The position numbers and the translations under genes are program-made. From CAZOHG01 sp964579725 (lineage in GTDB: Bacteria > Zhuqueibacterota > JdFR-76 > BMS3Abin05): a stretch of 64,000 nucleotides of DNA. The stretch spans positions 1 through 64,000 of the forward strand of contig CAZOHG010000013.1 in the NCBI GenBank assembly GCA_964579725.1, given 5' to 3'. Every line of letters begins with the position of its first letter. Position 1 is the stretch's first letter. The notes beneath the pieces are model-generated. The model searched no databases and was not told the DNA's origin. It worked only from the letters and a program-made list of their open reading frames with translations. Positions 33,633 through 43,480 of this stretch are shown here, piece after piece.

Positions 33633-33976
33633 TTTGCACTCCCTTTTTTGATTGTTTCTGGAGAAGACAATCGTTCGCTTTTAGAGCCAAGCGAAAAAAT
33701 CAAAAAATATTTTTTTTACCCAATACCAGGCAGCTTCCATGTGAAACGCAGGCGTCGCATTCAAAGCGCAAGGTTCCGCCCCAGCGGAAGCCGCTGAAAG
33801 TGCGTCAAAATTGCCCAAAGGGTGTTTCTGGGTTTTCAAAGAATTTTGGAAAAATCTCCTGAACCGAAACGCCTAAAAGGTAAAAATTCCGCTTAAAAGA
33901 GTCAAGCCGTTTTTGCCCTTTCCTGAAATTGCAGAGAAAATTCGCAGATGCCGCCAGCGGCTTTTGCTCGATAAAA
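33633..33976. other. Intergenic region in the sugar island
   Basis: No gene is seen. A short GC-rich stem (GCCGC..GCGGC, 33950-33961) lies 15 bases past the heparinase stop and could be a weak terminator; nothing else stands out. Confidence 0.4.
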
Positions 33977-36004
33977 TTAGCCGCGCTGAATCACGAAATC
34001 GGGAATCAGCGGATCCGTTGAAAAAGAAACGGTGATCGGTTGTCCGCTAATCTGGGCGCTAACGCTCCAACGCCGGTCCGCGCGTGTGAGCGAAAGCGGC
34101 GTCTGAGAGGCGTCTGCTTTTTGCGCTACACAGGCGGTGAGTAGGGTGACATCCTTTCCCTTCTGCCCGGCTGTGAGTTCCAGGTAGGGAAAAACACCGT
34201 ATTTTTTGGGAACGGGAAATGTGCCGACTGCCAATTGGGCTTCCCCCGAGGCGGCCGTGAGTCCAACTAATTTTGCCTCAGGCCGATTGAAAACAAACCG
34301 TTCTTTTTGAAAGGAGATCTTCCCCTTGTTGTCTTCGTTTTCAATAAACCATCTGGCCTGAAACCGAGCAGGTTCGGTTTTCATTCGGAGACGGTCAACA
34401 ACCAAAAAGAATCGCAGCTCGGGAATCACCAAAAAGGAGCGAAAAACGGCGGCCACGTCGGGCGTCACCAATTGGTAAGCCTGCGTAGCATCACTGGTAA
34501 CGGCCGCGTGCCAGTCGGACACCTGCCGGTTTACCACCTTGGCATGTGCTTTGGAGGAGTTTGTACCCTCCAGACCCTTGTGGTACTGGTGTCCTTTGCC
34601 GTTAATGAGCACCGTGTTGTGTGCCGGAGAAGTCCGCAGCGGCCACCCCGGATCCAGATGATTGTAAGGCGGGTGCCAGTTGTCCACAAATAGATTTTCG
34701 TTGCAGCATTTTACAATGAGGCTGTTGCGGTCGGCGTGTTCGTGATTGGCCGGCGGGCCGCTTCGCAAAGCTAAAAGAAAATCTTTTGGGTCAAATCCTG
34801 TGGTAGCAATTACCCAACCGGTGTCAAAAGTCCGGAAAAACCACTTTCCCTTGGGCGGAATGGCTGGCATTTTGGGGTTGTACCAAAGCACCGAAAAGGG
34901 GGTGTGGTACTGACTTTTATTTTCAGCTGCCCACTGTGCCCGCGCGTTGCCGTAACGGTTAGCCACCCAGAAGCCGATTTCCGAGCTGAATCCGCCCCCG
35001 CCATCTCCGAAATTGACGTGGGCTTCAACCGGGTGAGTGGAAGAGGGCATGGTGGTCATGAGGAAGAAATCCATGACGCCGGGCCAATTGACTGCTTTGT
35101 ACCAATCGTCGCCTCGGGTTCGCTGCAGTGCATTCAGAAAGAGGATGAGTTCCTGGCTGGCGTAACGGCAGTAACTGGTTCCCTCCGGGTAGCTGCCATC
35201 CGGCTGGTAGGTGGGGCTGAAATCGTCGTAGCTTTCTTGAACCACATTCAACCATTCCGGCGTGCGGGGGGAGAGCTTTCCCAAAAACAAAGCGCCGAGT
35301 CCGAGGGCGCTCAGAGGAACCGCTCGCAAATTGGTGTGACGCAGGATGTAAGGCCAATGGCTCATGTCCCGTACTTCATGGTAGCTGCTTTCCGGGTCGA
35401 AGCCCCACCCCAAAACACTTTTGGGGTGAAGCATTCCGTACAAACTGCGGTAACACGGTTCGCAACCCTTGACAGGAAGCTGTTGCATGATTTCCCGCCG
35501 CTCTTCGGCTGAGAGAAAGGTGTCGAGATACGAATAGGCCAGCACCGTTGCCTTTACGGTTAGCGGCGCCCGCTGGAGGCCAATAATGTATTTTCCGCCG
35601 TCAATAAAATAATCCCATTTCTTAAATTGAAGAATTTTCTGGAGGGCCAGGCGCGCTAAATTCCCACGGCGCTTGTTTTCCGTCATGGCGAAAACAAAGG
35701 ATTCGCGCATGAGGATTTTGTCCGCTCGGAGCAGGTGATGAATTTGATTGTTCAATTGAATATCTTTTCGGAGAAATTTTTCGTCGTCCTTCAGGTCAGC
35801 CTTCAAAAACTTCTCCCAAAACGATTGAAAAAGGGGCAGTTTTAATTTTTCCCGAATTTCCGGGAGTTTGGCCGGATCAAAAAAGAGATTGCGGCGTGGG
35901 AAGGAGCCAGAGGAGCTTGCAAGGGCGGTTAGATTCAAGGGAGGCAAAAAAAGAGCGCCGGAAAGCAATCCGCTCAGTTTTAAAAAATCGCGTCGTGTTT
36001 TCAT
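33977..36004 (-). CDS. Tat-exported heparinase II/III-like polysaccharide lyase
   Basis: The 675-residue protein starts with a twin-arginine signal (TRRDFLKLSGLLSGALFL). It then has the alpha/alpha toroid of heparinase II/III-like lyases (about 40-380) and a C-terminal beta-sandwich with the typical NHEHADRNSLIV motif, whose histidines and aspartate lie at the active site or metal site. Such lyases cleave uronic-acid-containing polysaccharides by beta-elimination. AAGGAG is seven bases before the ATG. It lies between the glycosidase-like gene and the SSS symporter on the same strand. The actual polysaccharide is unknown. Confidence 0.85.
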   Translation of the reverse strand: MKTRRDFLKLSGLLSGALFLPPLNLTALASSSGSFPRRNLFFDPAKLPEIREKLKLPLFQSFWEKFLKADLKDDEKFLRKDIQLNNQIHHLLRADKILMRESFVFAMTENKRRGNLARLALQKILQFKKWDYFIDGGKYIIGLQRAPLTVKATVLAYSYLDTFLSAEERREIMQQLPVKGCEPCYRSLYGMLHPKSVLGWGFDPESSYHEVRDMSHWPYILRHTNLRAVPLSALGLGALFLGKLSPRTPEWLNVVQESYDDFSPTYQPDGSYPEGTSYCRYASQELILFLNALQRTRGDDWYKAVNWPGVMDFFLMTTMPSSTHPVEAHVNFGDGGGGFSSEIGFWVANRYGNARAQWAAENKSQYHTPFSVLWYNPKMPAIPPKGKWFFRTFDTGWVIATTGFDPKDFLLALRSGPPANHEHADRNSLIVKCCNENLFVDNWHPPYNHLDPGWPLRTSPAHNTVLINGKGHQYHKGLEGTNSSKAHAKVVNRQVSDWHAAVTSDATQAYQLVTPDVAAVFRSFLVIPELRFFLVVDRLRMKTEPARFQARWFIENEDNKGKISFQKERFVFNRPEAKLVGLTAASGEAQLAVGTFPVPKKYGVFPYLELTAGQKGKDVTLLTACVAQKADASQTPLSLTRADRRWSVSAQISGQPITVSFSTDPLIPDFVIQRG

Positions 36005-36224
36005 TGCTGAACTCCTTGTTTTTTAGGTCTTCTAATTAAAATCTCTTACCATTATTCGTTCATTTCAAATCATTTGAGATTTCGCTTTACGACATTTCGT
36101 TCTGACCTATTTTCCGCCCAAAATTCAATGAGCAAATTAGAAATTGAATAGTTCCAAGGGGGCCGCCACTTTGTGACGTTTTTGCAAAAACAACTGTTTG
36201 AGCGCTCCCTTTGGAAGAAATAGG

Positions 36225-38168
36225 CTAATCCACCGCTTTTCTGGACAGTAACATCAGAAATCCGGTGATTCCCAGAAATCCGGCGACGGCAAAATTAACC
36301 CCAATGTCACTGCGGGCAGCAGGGAAAACCAAAATCGCCAGGGCCAAGGCCGCTAATAGCAGCGAAATGGTTCCCACCATTGGGAAAATATTCACCTCTT
36401 TCACACCTCGGGAAAGCACCTCTTTTTCGACGTCAATGGGGGTGTCCATTTTAACAAAAAATTCGCGGACTTCTTCGGAGGGATTGGTTAAATCCCGGGC
36501 GTACAATTTTGAGAAAAAATAGGCGATTGTAAAAAATCCCAGAGCCGTCAGAATTGCCCAAAAAGACGAGGAAAGCAACCAATCCGGCGAGAGCGCCCGA
36601 AATTGCGACGTCAACGTCCCAAAGGAAAGGCTGGGATTGTGATTGAGAATGAGACTGTACCCCCAGAGCAGAAAGGCCAACACGGCACTGCCTCCCGCCG
36701 CCCACTGTTTGCCGCGTAGGTAGAGCTTCCCGAAAGGCAGGGAGATGTAGATGAAAAGGAGCGTCACGACAATGGTGGAAATGTACTGCTGCCCGAGCGA
36801 ATAATGAAGCAAGAAGCGCGCGGTCGCCGCCATGAGCGTCCCTGCCAAAATGGACGAAAAAGCCGACCACCGGGAAATATTCCGAGACATGATTCCGAGA
36901 AAAAGGGGAATGGCCACCGGAACGCCTGTCAAACCGAAGAAAATGTTGCTGAAGGTGAAAACGCCGTAAGAACTGTGAATAATGACCAGCGCCAGTGTGA
37001 TGGCAATGGCCGCCAGAAAAACCATGGTAATGCGCCCCACGCGCAGGACGGTTTTTTCACTGGCATCGGGGTTGAAAATGTTTTTGTAAATGTCCACCGA
37101 AATAATGGACGACACTGCGTTCCACACGCTGTCCATGGCGGACATGGAAGCCGCCATCATGGCCGAGAGGAAAATTCCCACCATTCCCGCCGGCATGTAT
37201 TTGAGAACCACCGCAATGAAGATATTCTCGTCCGGCTTGGTCACGTTCGAAAATTCCTTGAGCAAGTGAATATTGGGCCAGAGCACTTTTCCAATCAAAG
37301 GCGGGATTCCGAAAAGAATCGGAGCCGTCAAAAACAGACCGAAAGCCAGCCAGCCCACTTTCATGGCGGCTTTTTCGTCTTTGACGCTGTAGTAGCGCTG
37401 GGCCTTGTCTCCCACAGCGGTGCCAAAAATATTGTAAAAGAGAATACCGAAAATGTACCACAGGGTGTACGTGGTTTTCCCGCGGATGACGTGGTGGAAG
37501 GTGAGCGGTGGAAGCTCTCGAAAAAAGTGAGCCACGGAGCCCAAATCTCCCGTCAGAAAGACGGTGGGAACCAGAACCAAACAGATCGCCATGAGAATGA
37601 GAAACTGTACGACGTCGGTGACGCACACCGCCCAGAGTCCGCCGGAAATGGTGTAAATCAAAATCACAATGCCCGTGACAACGATCATGATGTCAATAGC
37701 CAACATGGAATTTGGAAAGAGAGCCGGTGCACAGATTTTGCTCAGCGAGGCCAAATGGTGAGCGGGCCAGTACACCATGCTGAGCGCCAAAATGGTGGCC
37801 AAAAACAGGTGAGTGGTTTTGTTGAAGCGGGTTTGAATGTATTCCACGGGGGAGGTCATGCGCGTACGACGCCAGCGTTTGGCGGAAAGCTGAAACCCAA
37901 TGATGAAAGAAATTGGCCAGGTGACAAAATACAACAGGCCGAACCAGCTGGTGTTGTAAATGAAACTGGCCGCTCCCGTAAACGTCCACGCGGAGAAAAG
38001 GGTCATGTAGAGGGAAACTCCCGACACCCACCAGGGAATTAAATTTCCGCCGACGAAGAAATCTTTGCCCTCTTTCATAAATCTGGAAAAATAGAAACCA
38101 ATAGCAAGCATGAAAATCAGGTAAATTCCGATTACAATGTAATCGACCGCCGGAAGCCCAAAATGCAT
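36225..38168 (-). CDS. Sodium:solute symporter (SSS family)
   Basis: The 647-residue inner-membrane protein has about 13-15 helices with the SSS pattern: FYFSRFMKEGKDFFVGGNLI near the start, SGVSLYMTLFSAWTFTGAA, YTISGGLWAVCVTDVVQF, and AAMMAASMSAMDSVWNAVSS. It moves a solute, probably a sugar or sugar acid, with sodium. It sits between the amidohydrolase and lyase genes, so it is likely the uptake system of the locus. AAGGA precedes the ATG. Confidence 0.9.
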   Translation of the reverse strand: MHFGLPAVDYIVIGIYLIFMLAIGFYFSRFMKEGKDFFVGGNLIPWWVSGVSLYMTLFSAWTFTGAASFIYNTSWFGLLYFVTWPISFIIGFQLSAKRWRRTRMTSPVEYIQTRFNKTTHLFLATILALSMVYWPAHHLASLSKICAPALFPNSMLAIDIMIVVTGIVILIYTISGGLWAVCVTDVVQFLILMAICLVLVPTVFLTGDLGSVAHFFRELPPLTFHHVIRGKTTYTLWYIFGILFYNIFGTAVGDKAQRYYSVKDEKAAMKVGWLAFGLFLTAPILFGIPPLIGKVLWPNIHLLKEFSNVTKPDENIFIAVVLKYMPAGMVGIFLSAMMAASMSAMDSVWNAVSSIISVDIYKNIFNPDASEKTVLRVGRITMVFLAAIAITLALVIIHSSYGVFTFSNIFFGLTGVPVAIPLFLGIMSRNISRWSAFSSILAGTLMAATARFLLHYSLGQQYISTIVVTLLFIYISLPFGKLYLRGKQWAAGGSAVLAFLLWGYSLILNHNPSLSFGTLTSQFRALSPDWLLSSSFWAILTALGFFTIAYFFSKLYARDLTNPSEEVREFFVKMDTPIDVEKEVLSRGVKEVNIFPMVGTISLLLAALALAILVFPAARSDIGVNFAVAGFLGITGFLMLLSRKAVD

Positions 38169-38417
38169 GTCAGGTCCTTCTACTTAGAGGTTAGGTCATC
38201 GCGAGATTCGAAGTTGAATCCCGCATCCAAAAAACAATCGACAAAATCTGCAGGCGGCTTTGTTCGATCGAAACTGAAATTCCGCCAATTTCCCCAATTC
38301 CAAATTAAGAGAAACGCCTTTCACAAAATACGCATTTATTTTTAAAACAGCAAGAGCGTAATTGGATTTTTAATTCTCGTGCTGCTTCTCTGCGGTTTGA
38401 AACCGGCCTGAGGCCGT

Positions 38418-40022
38418 TTAAAACCGACAGCGGTCGAGGATTTTACGCATGTTGCGTCCCAGAATGTTTCGTTTGTCGGTTTCGGAAATGTCAGCGTACG
38501 CAACCCACCCGAATTGTGGAATGGGGTCGCGCATGGAAGTGTCCGAGCCGTAGATTACTTTTTCCGAGCCGACTTCGCGCACCAGAAATTCAATCACGCC
38601 GTTGGTGACGGACGTGAAGGTGATTTCACAAAACACATTGGGAAATTTTTGAGCCAGCCGCGCGTGCCGCCGGGCGACCTCGTAGCTCCAGCCGGAGTGA
38701 GCCAAAAGAAACGAAATGTCTGGGTAGCGCGGAGCCAAATCCTCCATTTCCGTCACAAAATTGTCCGAAGGGTGCATGAGTGCAAAAAGACGGTGCCGAT
38801 TTCCGTAGGCAAACCATTTTTCGTAGGCTCGGGCGTTGTAGGGGATTTTGTTGCGCGGGTAGTAGGGCTTCATGCCCCTCATGCCGAGTTCTTCGTAGCA
38901 ATGTTTCAACTCGTTTTCCCAATCGGTTACGTAGAGCGGATCCAGGGTGGCGTACCCGACGATTTTTTCGGGGAAATCTCGAATGGCCTGCCCGACCGTC
39001 TCGTTTCCGATTGCGTAATCGGTCCACACGCCGGCCCAGCCGCTGGCGCAGGTTTTGTCCACGCCGATTCGAGCGTTTCGCTCCACCACACCCGCAGCGT
39101 CGGCTTTGGGCATGACCGCAATCACAATGTCGGAGTGTCCCTTTTCCGAAATGTGAGCGTGTCCGTCAATCACTTCCATGTCGTCGATGGGAGCTCCCTG
39201 CTTGGCGCGGGCGAGAATGGCGTCGTCCCCGGAAGTGGGGGCATACTCTGGGGGGATTTCCGGGAGTTTCAGGAGCCGAATAAGATTTTCTCCGGCAATT
39301 TTTCGGCGAGCGGAATCGTCAATTTCTGCGTAATCCACGAAGGCTTTGGCGGCACCCGGACTTTTTTGCATCATTTCCGTACCAAAAAGCAGTTGCTCGG
39401 GACCGATTTGTTCCACCAAAAATTCGATGATTCGGTTGGCCTGGTAATTGGAAAATTCCACGTGGAGGTTGGGGAACGCACGCAGAAGGGGCAGCAAAAA
39501 GCGTGTGGCTTCCCAACGCACACTGTGGAGCAAAACGGGCAATGTGGGATAGGTTTTGACCAGCCATTCCACCTCGTCCCAGCCGATCTGGTTGTAGGGC
39601 TCGTAATGCCCGGCGTCCACAAGCAACGGCATTTCGGCCGCTTCCAACGCTGCCAGCAAATCCCCGAGCGTGCGTTTGTTGACCAGAAAATGGTGCAGTT
39701 TCGGGAAGATTTTGACCGCCCGGACGCCCTTGGCACGCGCCAGCTCGACAAATTCCCGTCCCTGTGGTGCTTCGCCGCCCGTGTGGGGAAGTCCAACCCA
39801 ACACGAGAACAGTCGAGGATGTTGGGCGCAGATGTCGGAAACCTGCTGATTTCCGACAGAGGGCTCCAGAGCACGGGCAAAGTTGGAAAAAATCAGTGCC
39901 CCGTGGATGCCGCAGCGTGCCATGTCAGCAAGCATTTCTTCCACCGTCCAGGGAGCGGCCGGGTCTTTTCCAGGCCATTTCCCCACGGAAGCGTAACAAT
40001 CCAGATAGGTCATCGATTCCAT
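38418..40022 (-). CDS. Tandem amidohydrolase-2 protein, first domain degenerate
   Basis: The 534-residue protein has two amidohydrolase-2 barrels. The second (about 283-534) has the metal motif D286-x-H288-x-H290 (IDGHAHI), LLAHSGW, and the late aspartate in IYGSDTS. The first (about 4-260) aligns but reads DCYAS where D-x-H-x-H is expected and FGTEMM where the aspartate should be, while LLHSVRW is kept; it probably no longer binds metal. The family includes hydrolases, decarboxylases and lactonases acting on small acids. AAAGG is seven bases before the ATG. It probably acts on an intermediate from the sugar locus. Confidence 0.85.
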   Translation of the reverse strand: MESMTYLDCYASVGKWPGKDPAAPWTVEEMLADMARCGIHGALIFSNFARALEPSVGNQQVSDICAQHPRLFSCWVGLPHTGGEAPQGREFVELARAKGVRAVKIFPKLHHFLVNKRTLGDLLAALEAAEMPLLVDAGHYEPYNQIGWDEVEWLVKTYPTLPVLLHSVRWEATRFLLPLLRAFPNLHVEFSNYQANRIIEFLVEQIGPEQLLFGTEMMQKSPGAAKAFVDYAEIDDSARRKIAGENLIRLLKLPEIPPEYAPTSGDDAILARAKQGAPIDDMEVIDGHAHISEKGHSDIVIAVMPKADAAGVVERNARIGVDKTCASGWAGVWTDYAIGNETVGQAIRDFPEKIVGYATLDPLYVTDWENELKHCYEELGMRGMKPYYPRNKIPYNARAYEKWFAYGNRHRLFALMHPSDNFVTEMEDLAPRYPDISFLLAHSGWSYEVARRHARLAQKFPNVFCEITFTSVTNGVIEFLVREVGSEKVIYGSDTSMRDPIPQFGWVAYADISETDKRNILGRNMRKILDRCRF

Positions 40023-40161
40023 GTCAGAACCTTTCTCATTTTGTGAAAATTAGGTTATCCCCGAAGAGACTTGGAGCCTTTTCAACCCGATTGTGCATGT
40101 CCTGCAGGTGGAAGTGGAATCGGCCGTCTTTTGTCCTTCGAGTAAAAGCAGCTTGGCCTGT

Positions 40162-42909
40162 TTAGTGCGCTTCCAGCCAATTTTTCCCCACGCCGATGTC
40201 CACGCGAATGGGAACCTCCAAATCGATTGCCCCTTCCATTTCTTCCCGAACCAGGCGTTTCATGGGTTCGATCTCCGGTTCGGGCACCTCAAAGACCAAT
40301 TCGTCGTGAACCTGCATGATCATGATCGACCGTAAATTTTCTTTTTTCAGTCGGTTGTGGATGTGAATCATGGCGACTTTAATCAAATCGGCGGCAGTAC
40401 CTTGAATCGGTGTGTTGACGGCCGTGCGCTCGGCAAATTCACGCACTCGCCGATTGGGCGAATTGATTTCCGGCAAATAACGCCGCCGGTTCAGCAGCGT
40501 GGTGACGTAGCCCGTTCGGCGCGCCTCTTCAATGGTGTTGCGAATAAAATCCTGCACCCCCGGGTATTTGGCAAAATAATTCAAAATGAACTGCTGTGCC
40601 TCTTCCACGGAAATGTCCAGGCGGGAAGCCAGGCCGTAGGCGCCCATTCCGTACATAATGCCGAAATTAATTTCCTTGGCCCGCCGGCGCAAATCGGGAG
40701 TCACGTCCTTGGGTTCTACCCCAAAAACCAGCGCCGCCGTCGCCGTGTGGACGTCCTCGTCGCGCTCAAAGGTTTGCCGCAGGGTGGCGTCGCCGGAAAG
40801 GTGGGCCATAATACGCAATTCAATCTGGGAGTAGTCCGCATCCAAAATGAGGTGATTTTTTCGGCCGGGGACAAAAGCCTTTCGGATTTCCCGCCCCAAT
40901 TCGGTGCGAATGGGAATGTTCTGCAAATTGGGATCGCTGCTGGAAAGCCGCCCGGTTGCGGCGACGGTTTGGTTGTAAGACGTGTGCACGCGCCCCGTTT
41001 CGGGATGAATGAGTTTGGGCAGAGCGTCAATGTAGGTCGATTTCAGCTTGGCCAATTGCCGGTAAGCCAAAAGCTTCTGGGGCAGGGGGTGGATTTTGGC
41101 CAGTTCTTCCAAAACCGTCACGTCCGTGGAAAAGCCCGTTTTGGTGCGCCGAGCCGTCGGGAGCCCCAATTTTTCGAACAAAATCCCACTAAGTTGTTTG
41201 GAAGAGTTAATGTTAAACTTTTCTCCGGCAAGCTCGTAAATTTCTTCTTCCAAACGCGCCAACTGGCCGCCGACATGCTTCGAAAGACGCCGCAGGAGGA
41301 CGGTGTCCAGCGCGACGCCGTTTTTTTCCATGGTCATTAAAACGGAGATTAGCGGAATTTCCACGTCCCGGAAAAGGTCGTACAGCGCTGCTTGCTTCAG
41401 GCGCGGCTTTAAAATATTGCGGAGGCGAAGGGTCATGTCGGCGTCTTCGCAGGCGTAAAAAGCCACCTTGTCGACGGGCACTTGGCGCATGGTCACCTGA
41501 TTTTTGCCCTTTCCGATTAAATCGCTGGTGGGAACCTTTTTGTAATTCAAGTATTCAAGGCTCAAATTGTCCAGGTTGTGTTGGTGGCTGGAGGGATTGA
41601 TTAAATAGGAAGCCACCATGGTGTCGAAAGTGATCCCGCGTACAGAAATGTCATAGCGCGTCAGCGCCAGCATGTCGTACTTCACGTTTTGGCCGCATTT
41701 TTTGTAGGTTTCATTTTCCAGAATGGGCTTGAGTGTTTGGAGGACCACGTCCAACGGCAGTTCCACCCTCCTGGGGTCAGGGTCCTTTTTGAGATTTTGA
41801 AACAAAGGCCCGAGGGTCGTGGCCTTTTCGGCCGTTCCCGCAGCCACGGGCACATAATACGCCTCCCCTTCCTGCCAGGCGAACGAAAAACCAACCACGT
41901 GGCAGCGCAGGGGGTCGATGTGGGTGGTCTCCAGATCGAAAACAAAATCGCCTGCCTTTTTCAAATCCTGTGCTAATTTTTTCAGATCTTCCGGTGTTTG
42001 AACCACTGTGTATTTTTGGGTGAATTTGCCGTTATTGGAAAAATGACGGTCAATCAGGCTTTTAAATTCCAGTTCGGTGAAAAGCCGAATGGCTTCTTCT
42101 TCATTCCACTCCCTGCGTTTGAGATCTTCGGGAGAAACATCGACCGGGACGTTTGTGTCAATCGTCACCAGTTTTTGGGAAAGACGGGCGTCGTCGGCGT
42201 GTTCGGCAAGAGCCTTCCGCCATTGCGCTTTGGGGAGCGTGTCGAGGGCGTTGAGAACATTTTCCAAATGACCGTATTTTTGAATCAATTCCCGGGCGCC
42301 TTTTTCTCCGATTCCCTTTACGCCGGGGATGTTGTCAATTTTGTCGCCCAGAATGGCCAGAAAATCGACCACCTGCTCGGGAGCGATTCCCCAATGTTCT
42401 TTCAGCCAGGCCTTGTCCACAATATCCACGGAATTTCCGGTGTGTTGGGGTCGGTAAACCTTAATGTGGTCGGTAATGAGTTGGAAAAAGTCCTTGTCTC
42501 CGGTTACCAGATACGAGTCGATTCCCTTTTCCTCGGCGCGTTTGGCCAGTGTTCCCATGACGTCGTCCGCTTCGTAGCCCGGCACCTCCACAATAGGAAT
42601 GCCCAGAACTTCAATAATTTGACGAATTCTGGGAATCTGGTCGGACATTTCTTCGGGCATTTTCTCGCGCGTCGCTTTGTATTCCGGAAATTCCTTGTGC
42701 CGAAAAGTCGGCTCCGGAGTGTCGAAAACAACGGTAATGTAATCCGGGTTTTCTTCCGAAATAATTTTAAGGAGCGATTGGGCAAAAGCAAAAGGCGCTG
42801 AGGTATTCTCGCCCCTTGAATTGATCAGAGGTCTGCGAATAAAAGCAAAATACGAACGGTACGCCAGATGCGAGCCGTCGATTAAGAACAATTTTTTGTT
42901 TTCGCTCAT
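40162..42909 (-). CDS. polA: DNA polymerase I
   Basis: The 915-residue enzyme has all three parts: the 5'-3' exonuclease (residues 1-290, FLIDGSHLAYRSYFAF, GYEADDVMGTLA, GIPGVKG-type motif NIPGVKGIGEKGARE), the 3'-5' proofreading exonuclease (about 315-500) with acidic motifs kept (FVFDLETTHID, CGQNVKYDMLAL, YACEDADMTL), and the polymerase (about 520-915; DADYSQIELRIMAHLSGD, RRRAKEINFGIMYGMGAYGL, MQVHDELVFEVP). It fills gaps in repair and removes RNA primers. GGAAC precedes the ATG at 42909; the longer frame has no support. It is divergent from the DUF3467 gene. Confidence 0.96.
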   Translation of the reverse strand: MSENKKLFLIDGSHLAYRSYFAFIRRPLINSRGENTSAPFAFAQSLLKIISEENPDYITVVFDTPEPTFRHKEFPEYKATREKMPEEMSDQIPRIRQIIEVLGIPIVEVPGYEADDVMGTLAKRAEEKGIDSYLVTGDKDFFQLITDHIKVYRPQHTGNSVDIVDKAWLKEHWGIAPEQVVDFLAILGDKIDNIPGVKGIGEKGARELIQKYGHLENVLNALDTLPKAQWRKALAEHADDARLSQKLVTIDTNVPVDVSPEDLKRREWNEEEAIRLFTELEFKSLIDRHFSNNGKFTQKYTVVQTPEDLKKLAQDLKKAGDFVFDLETTHIDPLRCHVVGFSFAWQEGEAYYVPVAAGTAEKATTLGPLFQNLKKDPDPRRVELPLDVVLQTLKPILENETYKKCGQNVKYDMLALTRYDISVRGITFDTMVASYLINPSSHQHNLDNLSLEYLNYKKVPTSDLIGKGKNQVTMRQVPVDKVAFYACEDADMTLRLRNILKPRLKQAALYDLFRDVEIPLISVLMTMEKNGVALDTVLLRRLSKHVGGQLARLEEEIYELAGEKFNINSSKQLSGILFEKLGLPTARRTKTGFSTDVTVLEELAKIHPLPQKLLAYRQLAKLKSTYIDALPKLIHPETGRVHTSYNQTVAATGRLSSSDPNLQNIPIRTELGREIRKAFVPGRKNHLILDADYSQIELRIMAHLSGDATLRQTFERDEDVHTATAALVFGVEPKDVTPDLRRRAKEINFGIMYGMGAYGLASRLDISVEEAQQFILNYFAKYPGVQDFIRNTIEEARRTGYVTTLLNRRRYLPEINSPNRRVREFAERTAVNTPIQGTAADLIKVAMIHIHNRLKKENLRSIMIMQVHDELVFEVPEPEIEPMKRLVREEMEGAIDLEVPIRVDIGVGKNWLEAH

Positions 42910-43015
42910 GAAAGTTCCATTTGATTTGAATCGGTAGCATTTGCGACGGGACATGTCCCGGCTTTTTTCTGGTAACAAATTTACGACAAAACATCCTTAA
43001 AGTCAATCATTTCAA

Positions 43016-43044
43016 TTGACAATAATGGAAAAATTTCGTATAAT
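43016..43044 (+). promoter_or_regulatory. Consensus sigma-70 promoter of the DUF3467 gene
   Basis: TTGACA (43016-43021) and TATAAT (43039-43044) with a 17-base spacer match the consensus at all 12 positions. The predicted start is near 43051, about 22 bases before the ATG, with AGGAGG between. This rules out a longer coding frame from 43016. Confidence 0.92.
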
Positions 43045-43072
43045 TAACCATAAAAAACCACAGGAGGCACCA

Positions 43073-43381
43073 ATGGAAGGGCCACAACCGCAACAAATTA
43101 ACGTGGAATTGGGTGAAAAAGAGGCCGAGGGGATTTATTCGAATTTGGCGCTCATTAGTCACTCACCGGCGGAATTTGTGCTGGATTTTACCCGCATGCT
43201 TCCGGGCGTACCGAAAGCAAAGGTGTACGCACGGATCATTATGACACCTCAACACGCCAAGTCCTTTTTACGAGCGTTGCAGGATAACATTGCCAAGTAC
43301 GAGCAGCAATTCGGTGAAATCAAAATTCAGGGCCAAAGCCAACACCGAAACTTTGGGTTTCAATCCCCTTCGGAAAATTGA
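43073..43381 (+). CDS. DUF3467 domain protein
   Basis: The 102-residue protein is nearly all DUF3467: INVELGEKEAEGIYSNLALI, SPAEFVLDFTRMLPGVPKAK, and TPQHAKSFLRALQDNIAKYE. It is a small soluble protein found across many bacterial phyla; the function is not known. AGGAGG is five bases before the ATG. The perfect promoter suggests high constant expression. No other gene seems to share the transcript, since the next gene starts 99 bases later with its own signal. Confidence 0.92.
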   Translation: MEGPQPQQINVELGEKEAEGIYSNLALISHSPAEFVLDFTRMLPGVPKAKVYARIIMTPQHAKSFLRALQDNIAKYEQQFGEIKIQGQSQHRNFGFQSPSEN

Positions 43382-43480
43382 CAGGAAGCCTCTCGTATTG
43401 GCAGGCAATCCTCGAAATTCCGGGGCAAAACGTTACAAATCAGGCAAATTTTCAGACCGTACAAATAGACGAGTAGCGAG

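Noticed and set aside
36804..38042. 412-codon plus-strand frame opposite the SSS symporter
   Set aside because: Shadow frame; extremely polar, Asn/His/Gly-rich text mirrors the hydrophobic codons of the transporter.
38514..40046. 510-codon plus-strand frame opposite the amidohydrolase gene
   Set aside because: It is the reverse shadow of a clear enzyme gene, with His- and Phe-rich composition and no domain.
43016..43072. Longer DUF3467 frame from 43016
   Set aside because: Its first codons are the -35 and -10 boxes of the promoter.
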